A program made the translations under genes and the position numbers. The notes beneath the pieces were generated by a model. The model saw nothing but the letters and a program-made list of their open reading frames with translations, ran no database searches and was not told where the DNA came from. Positions 44,776 through 54,608 of a DNA stretch of 63,232 nucleotides are shown here, one piece after another. Position 1 is the stretch's first letter, and every line of letters starts with the position of its first letter. This DNA is from CAMLDH01 sp966250375 (lineage in GTDB: Bacteria; Pseudomonadota; Gammaproteobacteria; Burkholderiales; Burkholderiaceae_D). The stretch covers positions 1-63,232 of the forward strand of contig CBINHE010000012.1 of assembly GCA_966250375.1 (NCBI GenBank), read 5' to 3'.

Positions 44776-45066
44776 ATGAATCGTTCACGTGCTCTTGAAT
44801 TGCTTTCTCAAAGCAAACCTGTTTTGGCTGCGCGTTATGGCGTGACAGACTTGGCTTTATTTGGCTCTACGGCACGTGATGCGGCACGAAACGATAGCGA
44901 TGTGGATGTACTCGTCGCTTTCGATAGTCCAGCCACATCAAAACGTTACTTCGGCGTTCAGTTCTATCTTGAAGACCTGTTCGGTTGCCCGATCGATCTG
45001 GTCACTGAAAAAGCCTTGCGCACCGAGTTGCGGCCATTCATTGAAAAGGAAGCGATTCATGTCTGA
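44776..45066 (+). CDS. mntA: MntA-family nucleotidyltransferase antitoxin
   Basis: 96 aa minimal nucleotidyltransferase. LALFGSTARDAARNDSDVDVLVAF carries the GS(x)nDxD motif. In HepT-MntA modules MntA neutralises the toxin HepT by adding AMP units to a tyrosine. It overlaps the hepT start by eight bases. Both proteins may instead be an orphan domestic pair. Confidence 0.85.
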   Translation: MNRSRALELLSQSKPVLAARYGVTDLALFGSTARDAARNDSDVDVLVAFDSPATSKRYFGVQFYLEDLFGCPIDLVTEKALRTELRPFIEKEAIHV

Positions 45067-45412
45067 TGCCACGCATCGCGAATGGCGATTTTATCTGGAC
45101 GACATGATTGGCTTTGCCGAAAAAGTCATTACCTATACTGATGGGCTTGATCAAATCGCCTTCATTGCAAGCACGCTTACCTATGATGCCACTGTGCGCA
45201 ATCTGGAGTTGATCGGCGAGGCAGCGACGCATATTCCCGATGATGTGCGCAGAGCGAATTCTTGTATTCCCTGGCGGCTCATTATCGCTACGCGCAACCG
45301 CTTGATACACGGATATTTAGGCATCGACAATGACACGCTCTGGAGCATTATTCGGGATGAAATTCCCGTATTGCTGCCCCAACTCAGCGAACTGAAAAAT
45401 CAACAGGCATGA
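45059..45412 (+). CDS. hepT: HepT-like ribonuclease toxin
   Basis: 117 aa from ATG 45059 (MSDATHREWRF). ATRNRLIHGYLGIDND contains the HEPN/HepT RNase motif R-x4-H-x-Y, with the Tyr that MntA modifies. All-helical, normal length. Overlap with mntA indicates coupled translation. A type VII toxin-antitoxin module is predicted. Confidence 0.85.
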   Translation: MSDATHREWRFYLDDMIGFAEKVITYTDGLDQIAFIASTLTYDATVRNLELIGEAATHIPDDVRRANSCIPWRLIIATRNRLIHGYLGIDNDTLWSIIRDEIPVLLPQLSELKNQQA

Positions 45413-45528
45413 GCAAACCAAAACTGGAACTTACTTTGGAAATACTTGCTATTGCCGCATAACGAGATTACGGAGTCGAAGCGGCTGTCTGACTGCTTGC
45501 GTTTCGAATTCAGGCGTAGTTAAAAAAC

Positions 45529-46194
45529 ATGCTGACACTGCGCCACATCAACAAAGCTTACGCAAACGGACGGCGTGTGCTAAACGATTTTTCCTACACA
45601 CTTGCTGCCGGTGAATACGTTGCCATCATGGGTGACTCCGGGGTCGGCAAATCGACTTTACTCAATCTCATTGCCGGACTGGATACACCGGACAGCGGCG
45701 ATATCCTGATTGATGGCGTCGTCATGACATCGCTGGATGACGATGCCGCCACACGATTGCGGCGCGAGAAATTCGGCTTCGTCTTCCAAGCATTTCATGT
45801 ATTGCCGCACCTGACATTGTTGCAGAATATCGCGCTGCCCTTGCTGTTGAACGGCGCCTCCATCGCGCGCGCGGAACAGATGCTCGATGCGGTCGGGCTG
45901 CAAGGCCGGGGCAAGGATTTTCCGCGTCAGTTGTCCGGCGGAGAATTGCAGCGCGTCGCGATCGCGCGTGCATTGGTGCATCGCCCCGATCTGGTGCTAG
46001 CCGATGAGCCGACCGGCAATCTCGATCCGGACACTGCACACAATGTGCTGACCTTGCTGCGCGATGAAATCAGGGCAAATGGTGCATCCGGCATTATCGT
46101 CACGCATTCGCGGACGGCGGCGGCGACAGCGGATCGAATCCTGGTGCTCGCCAAAGACGGGCTACATCCCGCCGGCGTGCATCAAACCGGATGA
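45529..46194 (+). CDS. ABC transporter ATP-binding protein (LolD/MacB-like)
   Basis: 221 aa. Walker A IMGDSGVGKSTLLNLIAGLD, Q-loop FVFQAFHVLPHLTLLQNI, signature LSGGELQRVAIARAL and Walker B VLADEPTGNLD are typical of the LolD/MacB/FtsE group. It works with the FtsX-type permease encoded next (ATGA overlap). Probably moves a lipid or envelope component, not a small nutrient. Confidence 0.88.
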   Translation: MLTLRHINKAYANGRRVLNDFSYTLAAGEYVAIMGDSGVGKSTLLNLIAGLDTPDSGDILIDGVVMTSLDDDAATRLRREKFGFVFQAFHVLPHLTLLQNIALPLLLNGASIARAEQMLDAVGLQGRGKDFPRQLSGGELQRVAIARALVHRPDLVLADEPTGNLDPDTAHNVLTLLRDEIRANGASGIIVTHSRTAAATADRILVLAKDGLHPAGVHQTG

Positions 46195-48746
46195 CCTCCG
46201 ATACCCTCCCTCCCTGGCATCTTCTGCGCTGGCTGCTCGGCGGCGAATGGCGCGTTCATCCGATACGCGGTGCGCTCGCGATCGGCGCCATTGCGCTGGG
46301 CGTTGCGCTGGGTTTTGCAATCCATTTGATCAATGGCGCTGCGCTCAATGAGTTTTCGGCGGCCATCAAAAGCGTGTCCGGCTTATCCGATTTACAGGTG
46401 CGCGGCGCGCAACCGTATGTCGATGAGTCGCTCTACCCGCTATTGAAGCAACACGATGGGATCGCGATTGCCAGCCCGGTGCTGGAACTCGATGCGCTCG
46501 TTCCGGGCAAAAAAAACGCCTTGAAAATCTTCGGCATCGATGCCCTCCTCGCCGCCATGATTACGCCGGATCTGGTCGGTGTTCCGTCTGAAGACAAGCC
46601 GTTGGACATGTTGGCGGACGATGCGATCTTTCTGTCGCCGGCCGCGATGGAATGGCTGAAGGTCAAGCAGGGCGATCCGTTGAGGTTGCGCTCCGGCACG
46701 CGCCTCATGACGTTGCGCGTTGCCGGCGGCCTAGGGCGGGCCCGCGCCGGACAGCGCATTGCCGTGATGGATATCGGCGCGGCACAGTGGCGCTTCGAGC
46801 GCATCGGGCAACTGTCGCGCATCGACTTGAAGTTGACGCAAGGCGTTGACCGCAATGCGTTCAAAACCCGTCTGTCGCGAGAACTGCGCGGGCAAGCGCT
46901 GGTAACGGAAACCGAAGATCAGGAAGCGCGCAACGCCGACATGTCGCGTGCCTACCGTGTCAATTTGAATGTGCTGGCGTTAGTCGCACTGTTCACCGGT
47001 GCATTTCTGGTGTTTTCGACACAGGCGCTGTCGGTGCTACGGCGCCGTAGCGAGTTCGCATTATTGCGCGTGGTCGGCATGACGCGACGGCAATTGATGG
47101 CGCAGATACTGATCGAGGGTGCAGCGCTGGGCGTGACCGGTTCCTTGCTCGGTCTCGCTCTTGGTTATCTGCTGGCTGCAGCCGCGTTGCAATTTTTCGG
47201 TGGCGACTTGGGCGGCGGTTATTTTCCCGGTGTAAAACCATCGGTGCAATTCACGCCGCTTGCCGCCATCGTATTTTTCGTACTCGGTTGCGGCGTCGCA
47301 TTGCTGGGCAGCGCCACTCCCGCTTGGGAAGCGGCGCAGGCCAAGCCGGCGCACGCACTCAAGTCCGGCAGCGAAGATATTGCGCTGTCGACACTGGCCA
47401 CACCGTGGCCTGCGCTTTCCTGTTTTTTGGTGGCTGCGCTGCTGCCCCTGTTGCCGCCAGTATTCGATTTGCCGCTGTTCGGTTATCTGGCAATAGCGCT
47501 GTTGCTGATCGGCGGGATAGCGATCATGCCGCGCCTGACGGCATCGCTATTCTCCACCCTGTCTTTGGCCGCACATCACTCCGGCGCGGTGACGACACTG
47601 ACGCTGGCACGATTGGCGAATGCGCCGAACCAGGCGTCGATCGCGCTGGGCGGCGTGCTGTCGAGTTTCAGCCTGATGGTGGCCATGGCGATCATGGTGG
47701 CAAGTTTCCGCGTGTCGGTCGATGATTGGCTGGCGCAGATTCTGCCTGCCGACCTGTATGTGCGGTCTGCGACAAGCGGCGACACGGGCGCATTGAAACC
47801 AGAGGAGCAGAAAGCGATCGCATCCACTGCCGCCGGCATTGCGCGCGCCGACTTCTTGCGTGCGTCGCAATTGACGATCGATCCTGCCCGGCCAAGCGTG
47901 GCGCTGATTGCGCGCCCGATCGATGCAGTCGATCCGGGTAAGACATTGCCCTTGATCGGCGATGCGCTTGCCGCCAGCGCCGTGTCGACCATGCCGCACG
48001 GTGCGATACCGATCTGGGTATCGGAGCCGATGGTAGATTTGTACGGCTACGCACTGGGCCGGCATGTGAAGTTGCCAATACAGAATCAAACCCGTGTTTT
48101 CATTGTCGCCGGAGTGTGGCGCGATTATGCCCGCCAATCGGGCGCGATACAGATGCGGCTTGCCGATTATCAGGCGCTGACCGGCGATGTCACTGTCAAT
48201 GACGCCGCGCTGTGGCTGCAACCTGGCGTGAACCCTGCGCAAGCGAGAGCCGCGTTGCAGCGTTTGCCGTTTGGCGAGATGCTGGAATTTTCAGAGCCGA
48301 GCGAAATCCGGGCGCTCAGCCTCGACATTTTCGATCGCAGCTTTGCGGTTACCTACCTGCTGGAAATAGTTGCGATCGTGATTGGCTTGTTTGGCGTGGC
48401 GGCGACGTTTTCGGCGCAGACGCTGGCGCGCGCGAAGGAGTTTGGGATGTTGCGCCATATCGGTGTGACGCGCGGGCAGGTTCTCGCTATTCTCGCGGCG
48501 GAAGGATCATCATTGACCGTGATCGGGATTGGGGCAGGATTTGTGCTGGGTTGGATCATCAGCCTGATCCTGGTGTTTGTGGTGAACCCGCAGTCGTTTC
48601 ACTGGACCATGCAGCTGCATATACCCTGGCGCTTGTTGCTGGCAGTGGCACTGGCGTTGCTGGTGTCGGCGGGGGTAACGGCGCTGGTAGCGGGACGCGT
48701 TGCGGCGGCGGGCGATGTGGTGCGGGCGGTCAGAGAGGATTGGTGA
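46191..48746 (+). CDS. FtsX-like ABC permease (YbbP/AttF-like)
   Basis: 851 aa with about ten membrane segments and two FtsX core domains (VLALVALFTGAFLVFSTQAL, ALSVLRRRSEFALLRVVGMT; MLRHIGVTRGQVLAILAAEG). Large periplasmic loops lie at about residues 40-260 and 500-720. Together with the preceding ATPase and following lipocalin-like protein it forms an operon of the Att-like type, in which the exporter is thought to handle a lipid-like molecule. Its stop shares bases with the next start (TGATG). Confidence 0.85.
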   Translation: MTSDTLPPWHLLRWLLGGEWRVHPIRGALAIGAIALGVALGFAIHLINGAALNEFSAAIKSVSGLSDLQVRGAQPYVDESLYPLLKQHDGIAIASPVLELDALVPGKKNALKIFGIDALLAAMITPDLVGVPSEDKPLDMLADDAIFLSPAAMEWLKVKQGDPLRLRSGTRLMTLRVAGGLGRARAGQRIAVMDIGAAQWRFERIGQLSRIDLKLTQGVDRNAFKTRLSRELRGQALVTETEDQEARNADMSRAYRVNLNVLALVALFTGAFLVFSTQALSVLRRRSEFALLRVVGMTRRQLMAQILIEGAALGVTGSLLGLALGYLLAAAALQFFGGDLGGGYFPGVKPSVQFTPLAAIVFFVLGCGVALLGSATPAWEAAQAKPAHALKSGSEDIALSTLATPWPALSCFLVAALLPLLPPVFDLPLFGYLAIALLLIGGIAIMPRLTASLFSTLSLAAHHSGAVTTLTLARLANAPNQASIALGGVLSSFSLMVAMAIMVASFRVSVDDWLAQILPADLYVRSATSGDTGALKPEEQKAIASTAAGIARADFLRASQLTIDPARPSVALIARPIDAVDPGKTLPLIGDALAASAVSTMPHGAIPIWVSEPMVDLYGYALGRHVKLPIQNQTRVFIVAGVWRDYARQSGAIQMRLADYQALTGDVTVNDAALWLQPGVNPAQARAALQRLPFGEMLEFSEPSEIRALSLDIFDRSFAVTYLLEIVAIVIGLFGVAATFSAQTLARAKEFGMLRHIGVTRGQVLAILAAEGSSLTVIGIGAGFVLGWIISLILVFVVNPQSFHWTMQLHIPWRLLLAVALALLVSAGVTALVAGRVAAAGDVVRAVREDW

Positions 48747-49828
48747 TGATGCCGAAAAATGCGTTTATCTTGTTGTTCATTGTTTTATCGCTGCATTGGA
48801 CAACATCCGTTGCCGCACCGCCTTTGTTTTCCCAAGTCACACCTGACAAACCCATCACGCTTCCCCACGACTTCGGCGCACATCCCGGCTTCCGCACCGA
48901 ATGGTGGTACGCCACCGGCTGGCTGGAGACGCCGGACAAAAAGCCGCTCGGCTTCCAGATCACGTTCTTTCGTTCCGCAACCGATCACGATCCGGCCAAC
49001 CCGAGCCGTTTCGCACCAAAGCAAATCATCCTCGCACACGCAGCCTTGTCCGATCCGGCTGTCGGCAAACTGCTGCATGATCAAAAGACAGCGCGCGAAG
49101 GTTTCGGTATCGCCTATGCAAAGGAAGGCAATACCGATGTCAAGCTCGATGATTGGCATTTCACGCGCAGTGCGAACGGCCGCTATCAAGCGCGCGTGAA
49201 GGCACGCGACTTCACGCTCGCTTTGTCGCTGACACCATCGCAGAAGCCGATGCTGCAAGGCGATAACGGCTATTCACGCAAGGGACCGAAGCCGGCGCAA
49301 GCGAGTTATTACTATAGCGAACCGCAATTGCAGGTGAGCGGCATCGTCACGCGCAACGGCAAAGACATCAAGATCAATGGCAGCGCATGGCTCGATCATG
49401 AATGGTCCACCAGCGTGCTCGATCCGAGCGCGGCCGGATGGGACTGGCTGGGCGCAAACCTGGCCGACGGCGCGGCGCTGATGGCATTTCAAATCCGCGA
49501 CCGGAACGGCGCCAAGCTGTGGGCGCATGCTGCATTGCGTGATGCAAGCGGTCATGTAACGCAATTCGAACCGGATGCCGTTCACTTTACCCCCCGGCGG
49601 ACCTGGCGTTCACCGCGCACCAATGCTACTTACCCTGTCGCCGTCCACATTCAAACCGGCGCCATCGTGTGGCAACTGACGCCACTGCAAGACGACCAGG
49701 AACTCGATGCGCGACAATCAAGCGGCTCGGTATATTGGGAAGGTGCTGTTACCATCGAGCGCGACGGCAAATTCGCCGGGCGCGGCTATCTCGAATTGAC
49801 CGGATACGTAAAACCATTAAAGCTATGA
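48746..49828 (+). CDS. Secreted lipocalin-like/AttH-type protein
   Basis: 360 aa from ATG 48746; an open frame further 5' lies inside the permease gene and is a shadow. Signal peptide AFILLFIVLSLHWTTSVAAP is followed by DFGAHPGFRTEWWYATGWLE, typical of the AttH/CrtC (lipocalin-like, carotenoid hydratase-related) family; WLDHEWSTSVLDPSAAGWDW is a second family block. Probably periplasmic; binds or modifies the hydrophobic substrate of the ABC system. The stop overlaps the next start (ATGA). Confidence 0.83.
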   Translation: MMPKNAFILLFIVLSLHWTTSVAAPPLFSQVTPDKPITLPHDFGAHPGFRTEWWYATGWLETPDKKPLGFQITFFRSATDHDPANPSRFAPKQIILAHAALSDPAVGKLLHDQKTAREGFGIAYAKEGNTDVKLDDWHFTRSANGRYQARVKARDFTLALSLTPSQKPMLQGDNGYSRKGPKPAQASYYYSEPQLQVSGIVTRNGKDIKINGSAWLDHEWSTSVLDPSAAGWDWLGANLADGAALMAFQIRDRNGAKLWAHAALRDASGHVTQFEPDAVHFTPRRTWRSPRTNATYPVAVHIQTGAIVWQLTPLQDDQELDARQSSGSVYWEGAVTIERDGKFAGRGYLELTGYVKPLKL

Positions 49829-51630
49829 CAACCACGACACCAAAAAAACCACTTAAAAGCAGCCTCGCGACACTCGCCGGCCTGTTTCCTTTTTTGACGC
49901 CTTACAAGCGTCAATTCATGCTGGCCGGTATTGCGCTGATTATCGCGGCCGCATCGACGCTCACGATCCCCTATGCGTTCAAGCAAATGATCGATCTTGG
50001 TTTCGGCGCGGCCGGCACGAAAAGCGCCGGGCATATCGATTTGTATTTCATCGCGCTGTTCGCGGTCGCCTGCGTACTGGCAGCCGCGACGGCGGCGCGC
50101 TTTTACATGGTGTCGTGGCTCGGCGAACGGGTGACAGCCGACCTGCGCAGCGCGGTGTATGGCCATGTTGTCACGCAAAGCCCGCAATTTTTCGAAACCA
50201 CGCAAACCGGCGAGGTGTTGTCGCGCCTGACCACCGATACCACGTTGATCCAGGCACTGGTCGGCACCAGCGTATCGATGGCGCTGCGCAATGCACTGCT
50301 GTTCATCGGCGGCTTGGCAATGCTGTTCGTCACCAGCATCAAGCTGTCGTCGATCATTCTGGTAATGCTGGCGGTAGTCGTGTTGCCGATCGTCTTTTTT
50401 GGTCGCCGCGTGCGCAAACTGTCGCGCGATTCGCAGGACCGCGTGGCAGATGCATCTGCGCTGGCAGGCGAAATTCTCAATGCAATGCCGACAGTACAGG
50501 CATTTACGCAGGAAAAATCCGAAGCCGATCGTTTCAGATCTTCGGTCGAACGCGCGTTCAAGACGGCGATGGCGCGCATCCGGGCACGCTCGCTGTTGAC
50601 GGTAATCGCAATCCTGCTGGTGTTCGGCGCAATCGTCTTCGTGCTGTGGCTCGGCGCTCACGCCGTGATGCAAGGACGAATGACCGGCGGCGAATTGGGA
50701 CAGTTCATTCTTTACGCCACCATCGTGGCTGGGGCGATTGGCGCATTGTCCGAAGTGTTGGGCGAGGTGCAACGCGCCGCCGGCGCCACCGAGCGCTTGC
50801 TGGAATTGTTGGCGGTACGTTCGCCGATCCAGTCTCCGGCAGCGCCGAAAAAGCTGCCGGCCCGAACGGCAAACGGCGCCGCACTCGCATTACAGAATGT
50901 CACCTTCCACTATCCATCACGTCCCGATACGGCCGCGCTGACCGATATATCGCTTGGCATCCGTGCCGGCGACACCGTCGCGGTCGTCGGCCCTTCCGGC
51001 GCCGGCAAGACCACGCTGTTTCAATTGCTGCTGCGTTTTTACGATCCGCAACAGGGCTTGATTACGCTGGATGGCGTGGACATCAAGCAACTCGATTTGC
51101 AGGTGCTGCGCAACGCGATTGGTATCGTCCCGCAAGATACGATCATCTTTTCCGCGAATGCGATGGAGAACATTCGTTACGGCCGCATCAACGCGACCGA
51201 TGCGGAAGTCATCGCAGCAGCCAAATTGGCGGCAGCGCATGAATTCATCGAACGGTTGCCGGAAGGCTATCAATCCTTCCTGGGAGAACGCGGCGTGCGT
51301 CTGTCGGGAGGACAGCGGCAACGCATTGCGATTGCGCGCGCGCTGCTGAAAAACCCGCCTCTTTTGTTGCTCGACGAGGCCACTAGTGCGCTGGATGCAG
51401 AATCCGAGCGCCTGGTGCAAGGCGCACTGGAAGCGGCAATGGTCGGACGGACCACATTGGTAATTGCACATCGTCTGGCGACAGTACAGCGCGCCGACCG
51501 CATCATCGTGATGGAGCATGGGCGCATTGTCGAAACCGGCACCCACGCGTCGCTAGTAGCGCAAGGCGGGTTGTATGCGAGCCTCGCGTCGCTGCAGTTC
51601 TCCCTAACTGAAGCGGCACCGGTAAAATAG
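49825..51630 (+). CDS. MsbA-like ABC transporter (fused permease and ATPase)
   Basis: 601 aa from ATG 49825. Six membrane segments in residues 20-320 (exporter fold, FETTQTGEVLSRLTTDTTLI), then an ATPase domain with Walker A VGPSGAGKTTLFQLLLRFYD, signature VRLSGGQRQRIAIARALL, Walker B LLLLDEATSALDAESERLV, read in part, and H-loop IAHRLATV. Homodimeric half-transporter of the lipid/multidrug exporter type. Coupled to the preceding genes by a four-base overlap; substrate unknown. Confidence 0.87.
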   Translation: MTTTTPKKPLKSSLATLAGLFPFLTPYKRQFMLAGIALIIAAASTLTIPYAFKQMIDLGFGAAGTKSAGHIDLYFIALFAVACVLAAATAARFYMVSWLGERVTADLRSAVYGHVVTQSPQFFETTQTGEVLSRLTTDTTLIQALVGTSVSMALRNALLFIGGLAMLFVTSIKLSSIILVMLAVVVLPIVFFGRRVRKLSRDSQDRVADASALAGEILNAMPTVQAFTQEKSEADRFRSSVERAFKTAMARIRARSLLTVIAILLVFGAIVFVLWLGAHAVMQGRMTGGELGQFILYATIVAGAIGALSEVLGEVQRAAGATERLLELLAVRSPIQSPAAPKKLPARTANGAALALQNVTFHYPSRPDTAALTDISLGIRAGDTVAVVGPSGAGKTTLFQLLLRFYDPQQGLITLDGVDIKQLDLQVLRNAIGIVPQDTIIFSANAMENIRYGRINATDAEVIAAAKLAAAHEFIERLPEGYQSFLGERGVRLSGGQRQRIAIARALLKNPPLLLLDEATSALDAESERLVQGALEAAMVGRTTLVIAHRLATVQRADRIIVMEHGRIVETGTHASLVAQGGLYASLASLQFSLTEAAPVK

Positions 51631-51656
51631 CGGCTAATCAGCCTCAGGAACCTCTC

Positions 51657-52451
51657 ATGCGCCAATACCTCGATTTCATGCGCCATGTCCATGAACATGG
51701 CACCGTCAAAACCGACCGCACCGGCACCGGCACCCGCTCGGTATTCGGCTACCAGATGCGCTTCAATTTGCAGGACGGCTTTCCGATGGTGACGACCAAG
51801 AAGCTGCATATGAAATCGATCATCCATGAGCTGATCTGGTTTCTGGCCGGCTCCACCAACATCAAATATTTAAAAGACAACGGCGTATCGATCTGGGACG
51901 AATGGGCTGATCCGCAAGGCAACCTCGGCCCGATTTACGGCTACCAATGGCGCTCGTGGCCGGCACCGAATGGCCAGCACATCGATCAAATCGCGCAAGT
52001 ACTGGATCAAATCAAGAGCAATCCCGATTCGCGCCGCCTGATCGTCTCCGCATGGAATGTGGCCGACATCCCGCAGATGAAACTGCCGCCGTGCCACGCG
52101 TTCTTCCAGTTCTATGTCGCCGATGGCAAATTGTCATGCCAGTTGTATCAGCGCAGCGCGGATATCTTCCTCGGCGTGCCATTCAACATTGCGTCGTATG
52201 CATTGCTCACACACATGATGGCCGAGCAAACCGGGCTTGAGGTAGGTGACTTCATCTGGACCGGCGGCGATTGCCATTTGTATTCAAACCATATGGAACA
52301 AGTGCAGGAACAATTGTCACGCTCGCCATACCCCTTGCCGAAATTGGTGATCAAGCGCAAACCGGATTCGATTTTCGATTACCGGTTCGAAGATTTCGAA
52401 ATCACCGGTTATGAATCGCATGCGCATATCAAGGCACCAGTCGCGGTGTAG
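51657..52451 (+). CDS. thyA: Thymidylate synthase
   Basis: 264 aa, the E. coli length. DRTGTGTRSVFGYQMRFNL is the folate/phosphate region, QMKLPPCHAFFQFYV has catalytic Cys146, YQRSADIFLGVPFNIASYAL and GDCHLYSNHMEQ complete the site. It methylates dUMP with methylene-tetrahydrofolate, leaving dihydrofolate, which FolA (54609) recycles nearby. Confidence 0.97.
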   Translation: MRQYLDFMRHVHEHGTVKTDRTGTGTRSVFGYQMRFNLQDGFPMVTTKKLHMKSIIHELIWFLAGSTNIKYLKDNGVSIWDEWADPQGNLGPIYGYQWRSWPAPNGQHIDQIAQVLDQIKSNPDSRRLIVSAWNVADIPQMKLPPCHAFFQFYVADGKLSCQLYQRSADIFLGVPFNIASYALLTHMMAEQTGLEVGDFIWTGGDCHLYSNHMEQVQEQLSRSPYPLPKLVIKRKPDSIFDYRFEDFEITGYESHAHIKAPVAV

Positions 52452-52486
52452 AGCGAAATGTCGCCTCTGGAATAATTCCCGCAATA

Positions 52487-52511
52487 AACCTGCCGAAAAA
52501 ACGGCAGGGTT
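52487..52511 (+). terminator. Small hairpin after thyA
   Basis: AACCTGCCG pairs with CGGCAGGGTT around AAAAAAA, 35 bases after the stop. No T run follows, so termination is uncertain. Confidence 0.4.
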
Positions 52512-52648
52512 CACCGCGAAAGCGCGCTGCAATAGCATGCAAATTAAATATCTGCAGCATGAAACCTCAATTGTGTTGTCCAATCAAATCCCGGACGCCA
52601 AATGACGAGCAGAATGCTAGTAGTCATGCAAAAGAAACGGTGAATTTA

Positions 52649-52715
52649 TAGGAGCGGGCCTTGCCCGCGATAGTTTGCATGTGCCAACACCTATCGCGGG
52701 CAAGGCCCGCTCCTA
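52649..52715. repeat. REP-like perfect inverted repeat
   Basis: A 25-bp arm starting TAGGAGCGGGCCTTGCCCGC (52649-52673) is repeated perfectly in inverse orientation at 52691-52715 around a 17-base spacer. The core GCGGGC-TTGCCCGCGAT is the classic REP motif known in Pseudomonas and relatives. It fills the thyA-phaC gap; the remaining bases (52512-52648, 52716-52874) show nothing else. REPs are mobilised by RAYT transposases, of which a remnant is at 59285. Confidence 0.85.
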
Positions 52716-52874
52716 CAAAAAATGCCGCGTAGACATCACAATTAACTTTGCTCGGTTACTTAGGACTCCCTTGATGCAAGAACCCTGACGCGCGGCGCTT
52801 CTCCTGGTTATTGCTTATTCCGTTGCAAAATAGACACCATTGGCGTTGCCTGGAAAACACAATTCAAGTTCATC

Positions 52875-54536
52875 ATGACTTTCGATCCTTTCGGTATTGG
52901 CACTACTTTCCTTTCCCTTCAGTACGCTTGGCTCAAGCATCCGAAAAAAATATTGGAGGTTCAGCAAGAATGTGCGTTCAGCATGGGAATGTTGAACTTC
53001 AATGCCTTTGCCTCCATGGCGGGCGCTTCCCCCACTCCATGCACCAAGGCGGTAAGCGCCGACGAGCGTTTTGCCGACCGTATCTGGCACGAAAACCCTG
53101 TCGAATGCCTGACGATGCAAAGCTACCTCATGTACACCCGCTGGCTGGAGCGCGTCATCTACGACACGCCAGGCGTACCGAAAAAAGAAAGGCGGAGTGG
53201 TGCATTTTGGGCACGGCAATGGATCAATGCGGCAGCACCCAGTAATTTTTTCTGGACCAATCCGGTCGCGGTCAGGAAGGCATGGGAAAGCAATGGCGCA
53301 AGCGTGAACAATGGGATCAGGAATTTTCTTGCGGATGTCATTGCAGGCGATGTGCAGACGACGCACACCAAACCGTTTCAGCCTGGTTCGAATCTGGCAA
53401 TAACACCCGGCGCGATTGTCTTTCGCAATGACATCATGGAAGTGATCCATTACCGTCCGGTACGCGACCGGGTGCATGCGATACCGATCGTGATAGTGCC
53501 GCCCTGGATCAATAAATATTACATCCTCGATCTGGACGAAAAAATGAGCATGGTGCGCCATCTGGTGGCAGAAGGCTTTGAAGTCTTTACCATCAGCTGG
53601 AAGAATCCGGATGCATCGCTGGCGAACAGCACCTATGAAAGATATGTACTGGATGGCGCGCTTGCCACAATCAAGGTTGCACGTGCGGTGACGAAGGCGC
53701 CGCAGGTGCATGCGGTCGGCTATTGCATCGGCGGCACGGCATTGGCCACGTTGATGGCCTGGCTCAATAAAAAATCAAGACACGGGCAGCATATGCCGGT
53801 CGCTCATTGGACATTGTTGTCATCTCTGATCGATTTTTCCCGCCCTGGAGAAATCGAAGCCTTCATTAATGAACAAAGCCTGGCCACGATTGAATCGATC
53901 ATGACCAGCAAGGGTTATCTCGATAAGGACCACATCAGTTGGGCGTTCCGCATGCTGCGGCCCAACAGTCTGATCTGGCATTACGTCGTGCACAAGTATC
54001 TGTACGGTGAGTCTCCACCGCCATTTAGCGTGCTGTACTGGAACGCCGACAGCACGCGCTTGCCGCGCACGCTGCACAACTTCTGCCTGCGCGAGCTTTA
54101 TCTCAAAAACCAGCTGACGCAAAAGAATGCCGTGATGCTCGACGGGATTGCGATCGACATGGCACTGGTGAAGCAACCACTCTATGCAGTCGGCGCAACC
54201 GAAGACCACATCACGCCGTGGCGCGGCACCTTCAAGACGCTCAGTCTGGTCAAAGGCCCTGCGCGTTATGCACTGTCCAACTCGGGCCATATTCTCGGCA
54301 TCATCAACCCGCCGAACGGCAATTCGCGCCACCATTTCTGGGTCGGCGACGCCACTGGCGAAAACGATGCCAAAGCGTGGCATGCACGCCAGGAACTGCA
54401 GCACGGCTCCTGGTGGCAGGACTGGACCGCATGGCTGCACGACAAATGCGGCCCGATGCAAACGCCCCTGTCGGACGAAGATTCCGTCTATCCGAAATTG
54501 GGCGACGCGCCGGGAACTTATATATTCGAGCAATGA
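52875..54536 (+). CDS. phaC: Class I poly(3-hydroxyalkanoate) synthase
   Basis: 553 aa. VHAVGYCIGGTALATLMAWL is the lipase-like box with catalytic Cys284; GATEDHITPWRGTFK holds the Asp and SNSGHILGIINPP the His. PIVIVPPWINKYYILDL and the block LVAEGFEVFTISWKNPD are further synthase motifs. It polymerises hydroxyacyl-CoA to PHA at granules. No phaA/phaB/phaR is next to it here, so it may be a second, unlinked synthase. Confidence 0.93.
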   Translation: MTFDPFGIGTTFLSLQYAWLKHPKKILEVQQECAFSMGMLNFNAFASMAGASPTPCTKAVSADERFADRIWHENPVECLTMQSYLMYTRWLERVIYDTPGVPKKERRSGAFWARQWINAAAPSNFFWTNPVAVRKAWESNGASVNNGIRNFLADVIAGDVQTTHTKPFQPGSNLAITPGAIVFRNDIMEVIHYRPVRDRVHAIPIVIVPPWINKYYILDLDEKMSMVRHLVAEGFEVFTISWKNPDASLANSTYERYVLDGALATIKVARAVTKAPQVHAVGYCIGGTALATLMAWLNKKSRHGQHMPVAHWTLLSSLIDFSRPGEIEAFINEQSLATIESIMTSKGYLDKDHISWAFRMLRPNSLIWHYVVHKYLYGESPPPFSVLYWNADSTRLPRTLHNFCLRELYLKNQLTQKNAVMLDGIAIDMALVKQPLYAVGATEDHITPWRGTFKTLSLVKGPARYALSNSGHILGIINPPNGNSRHHFWVGDATGENDAKAWHARQELQHGSWWQDWTAWLHDKCGPMQTPLSDEDSVYPKLGDAPGTYIFEQ

Positions 54537-54608
54537 TGCAGAAATGGCAGCAAGTCCCTTGAGACGCCTCCCTGAAATGTAATACCATTGCGGGCTAGTT
54601 ACGTATAA

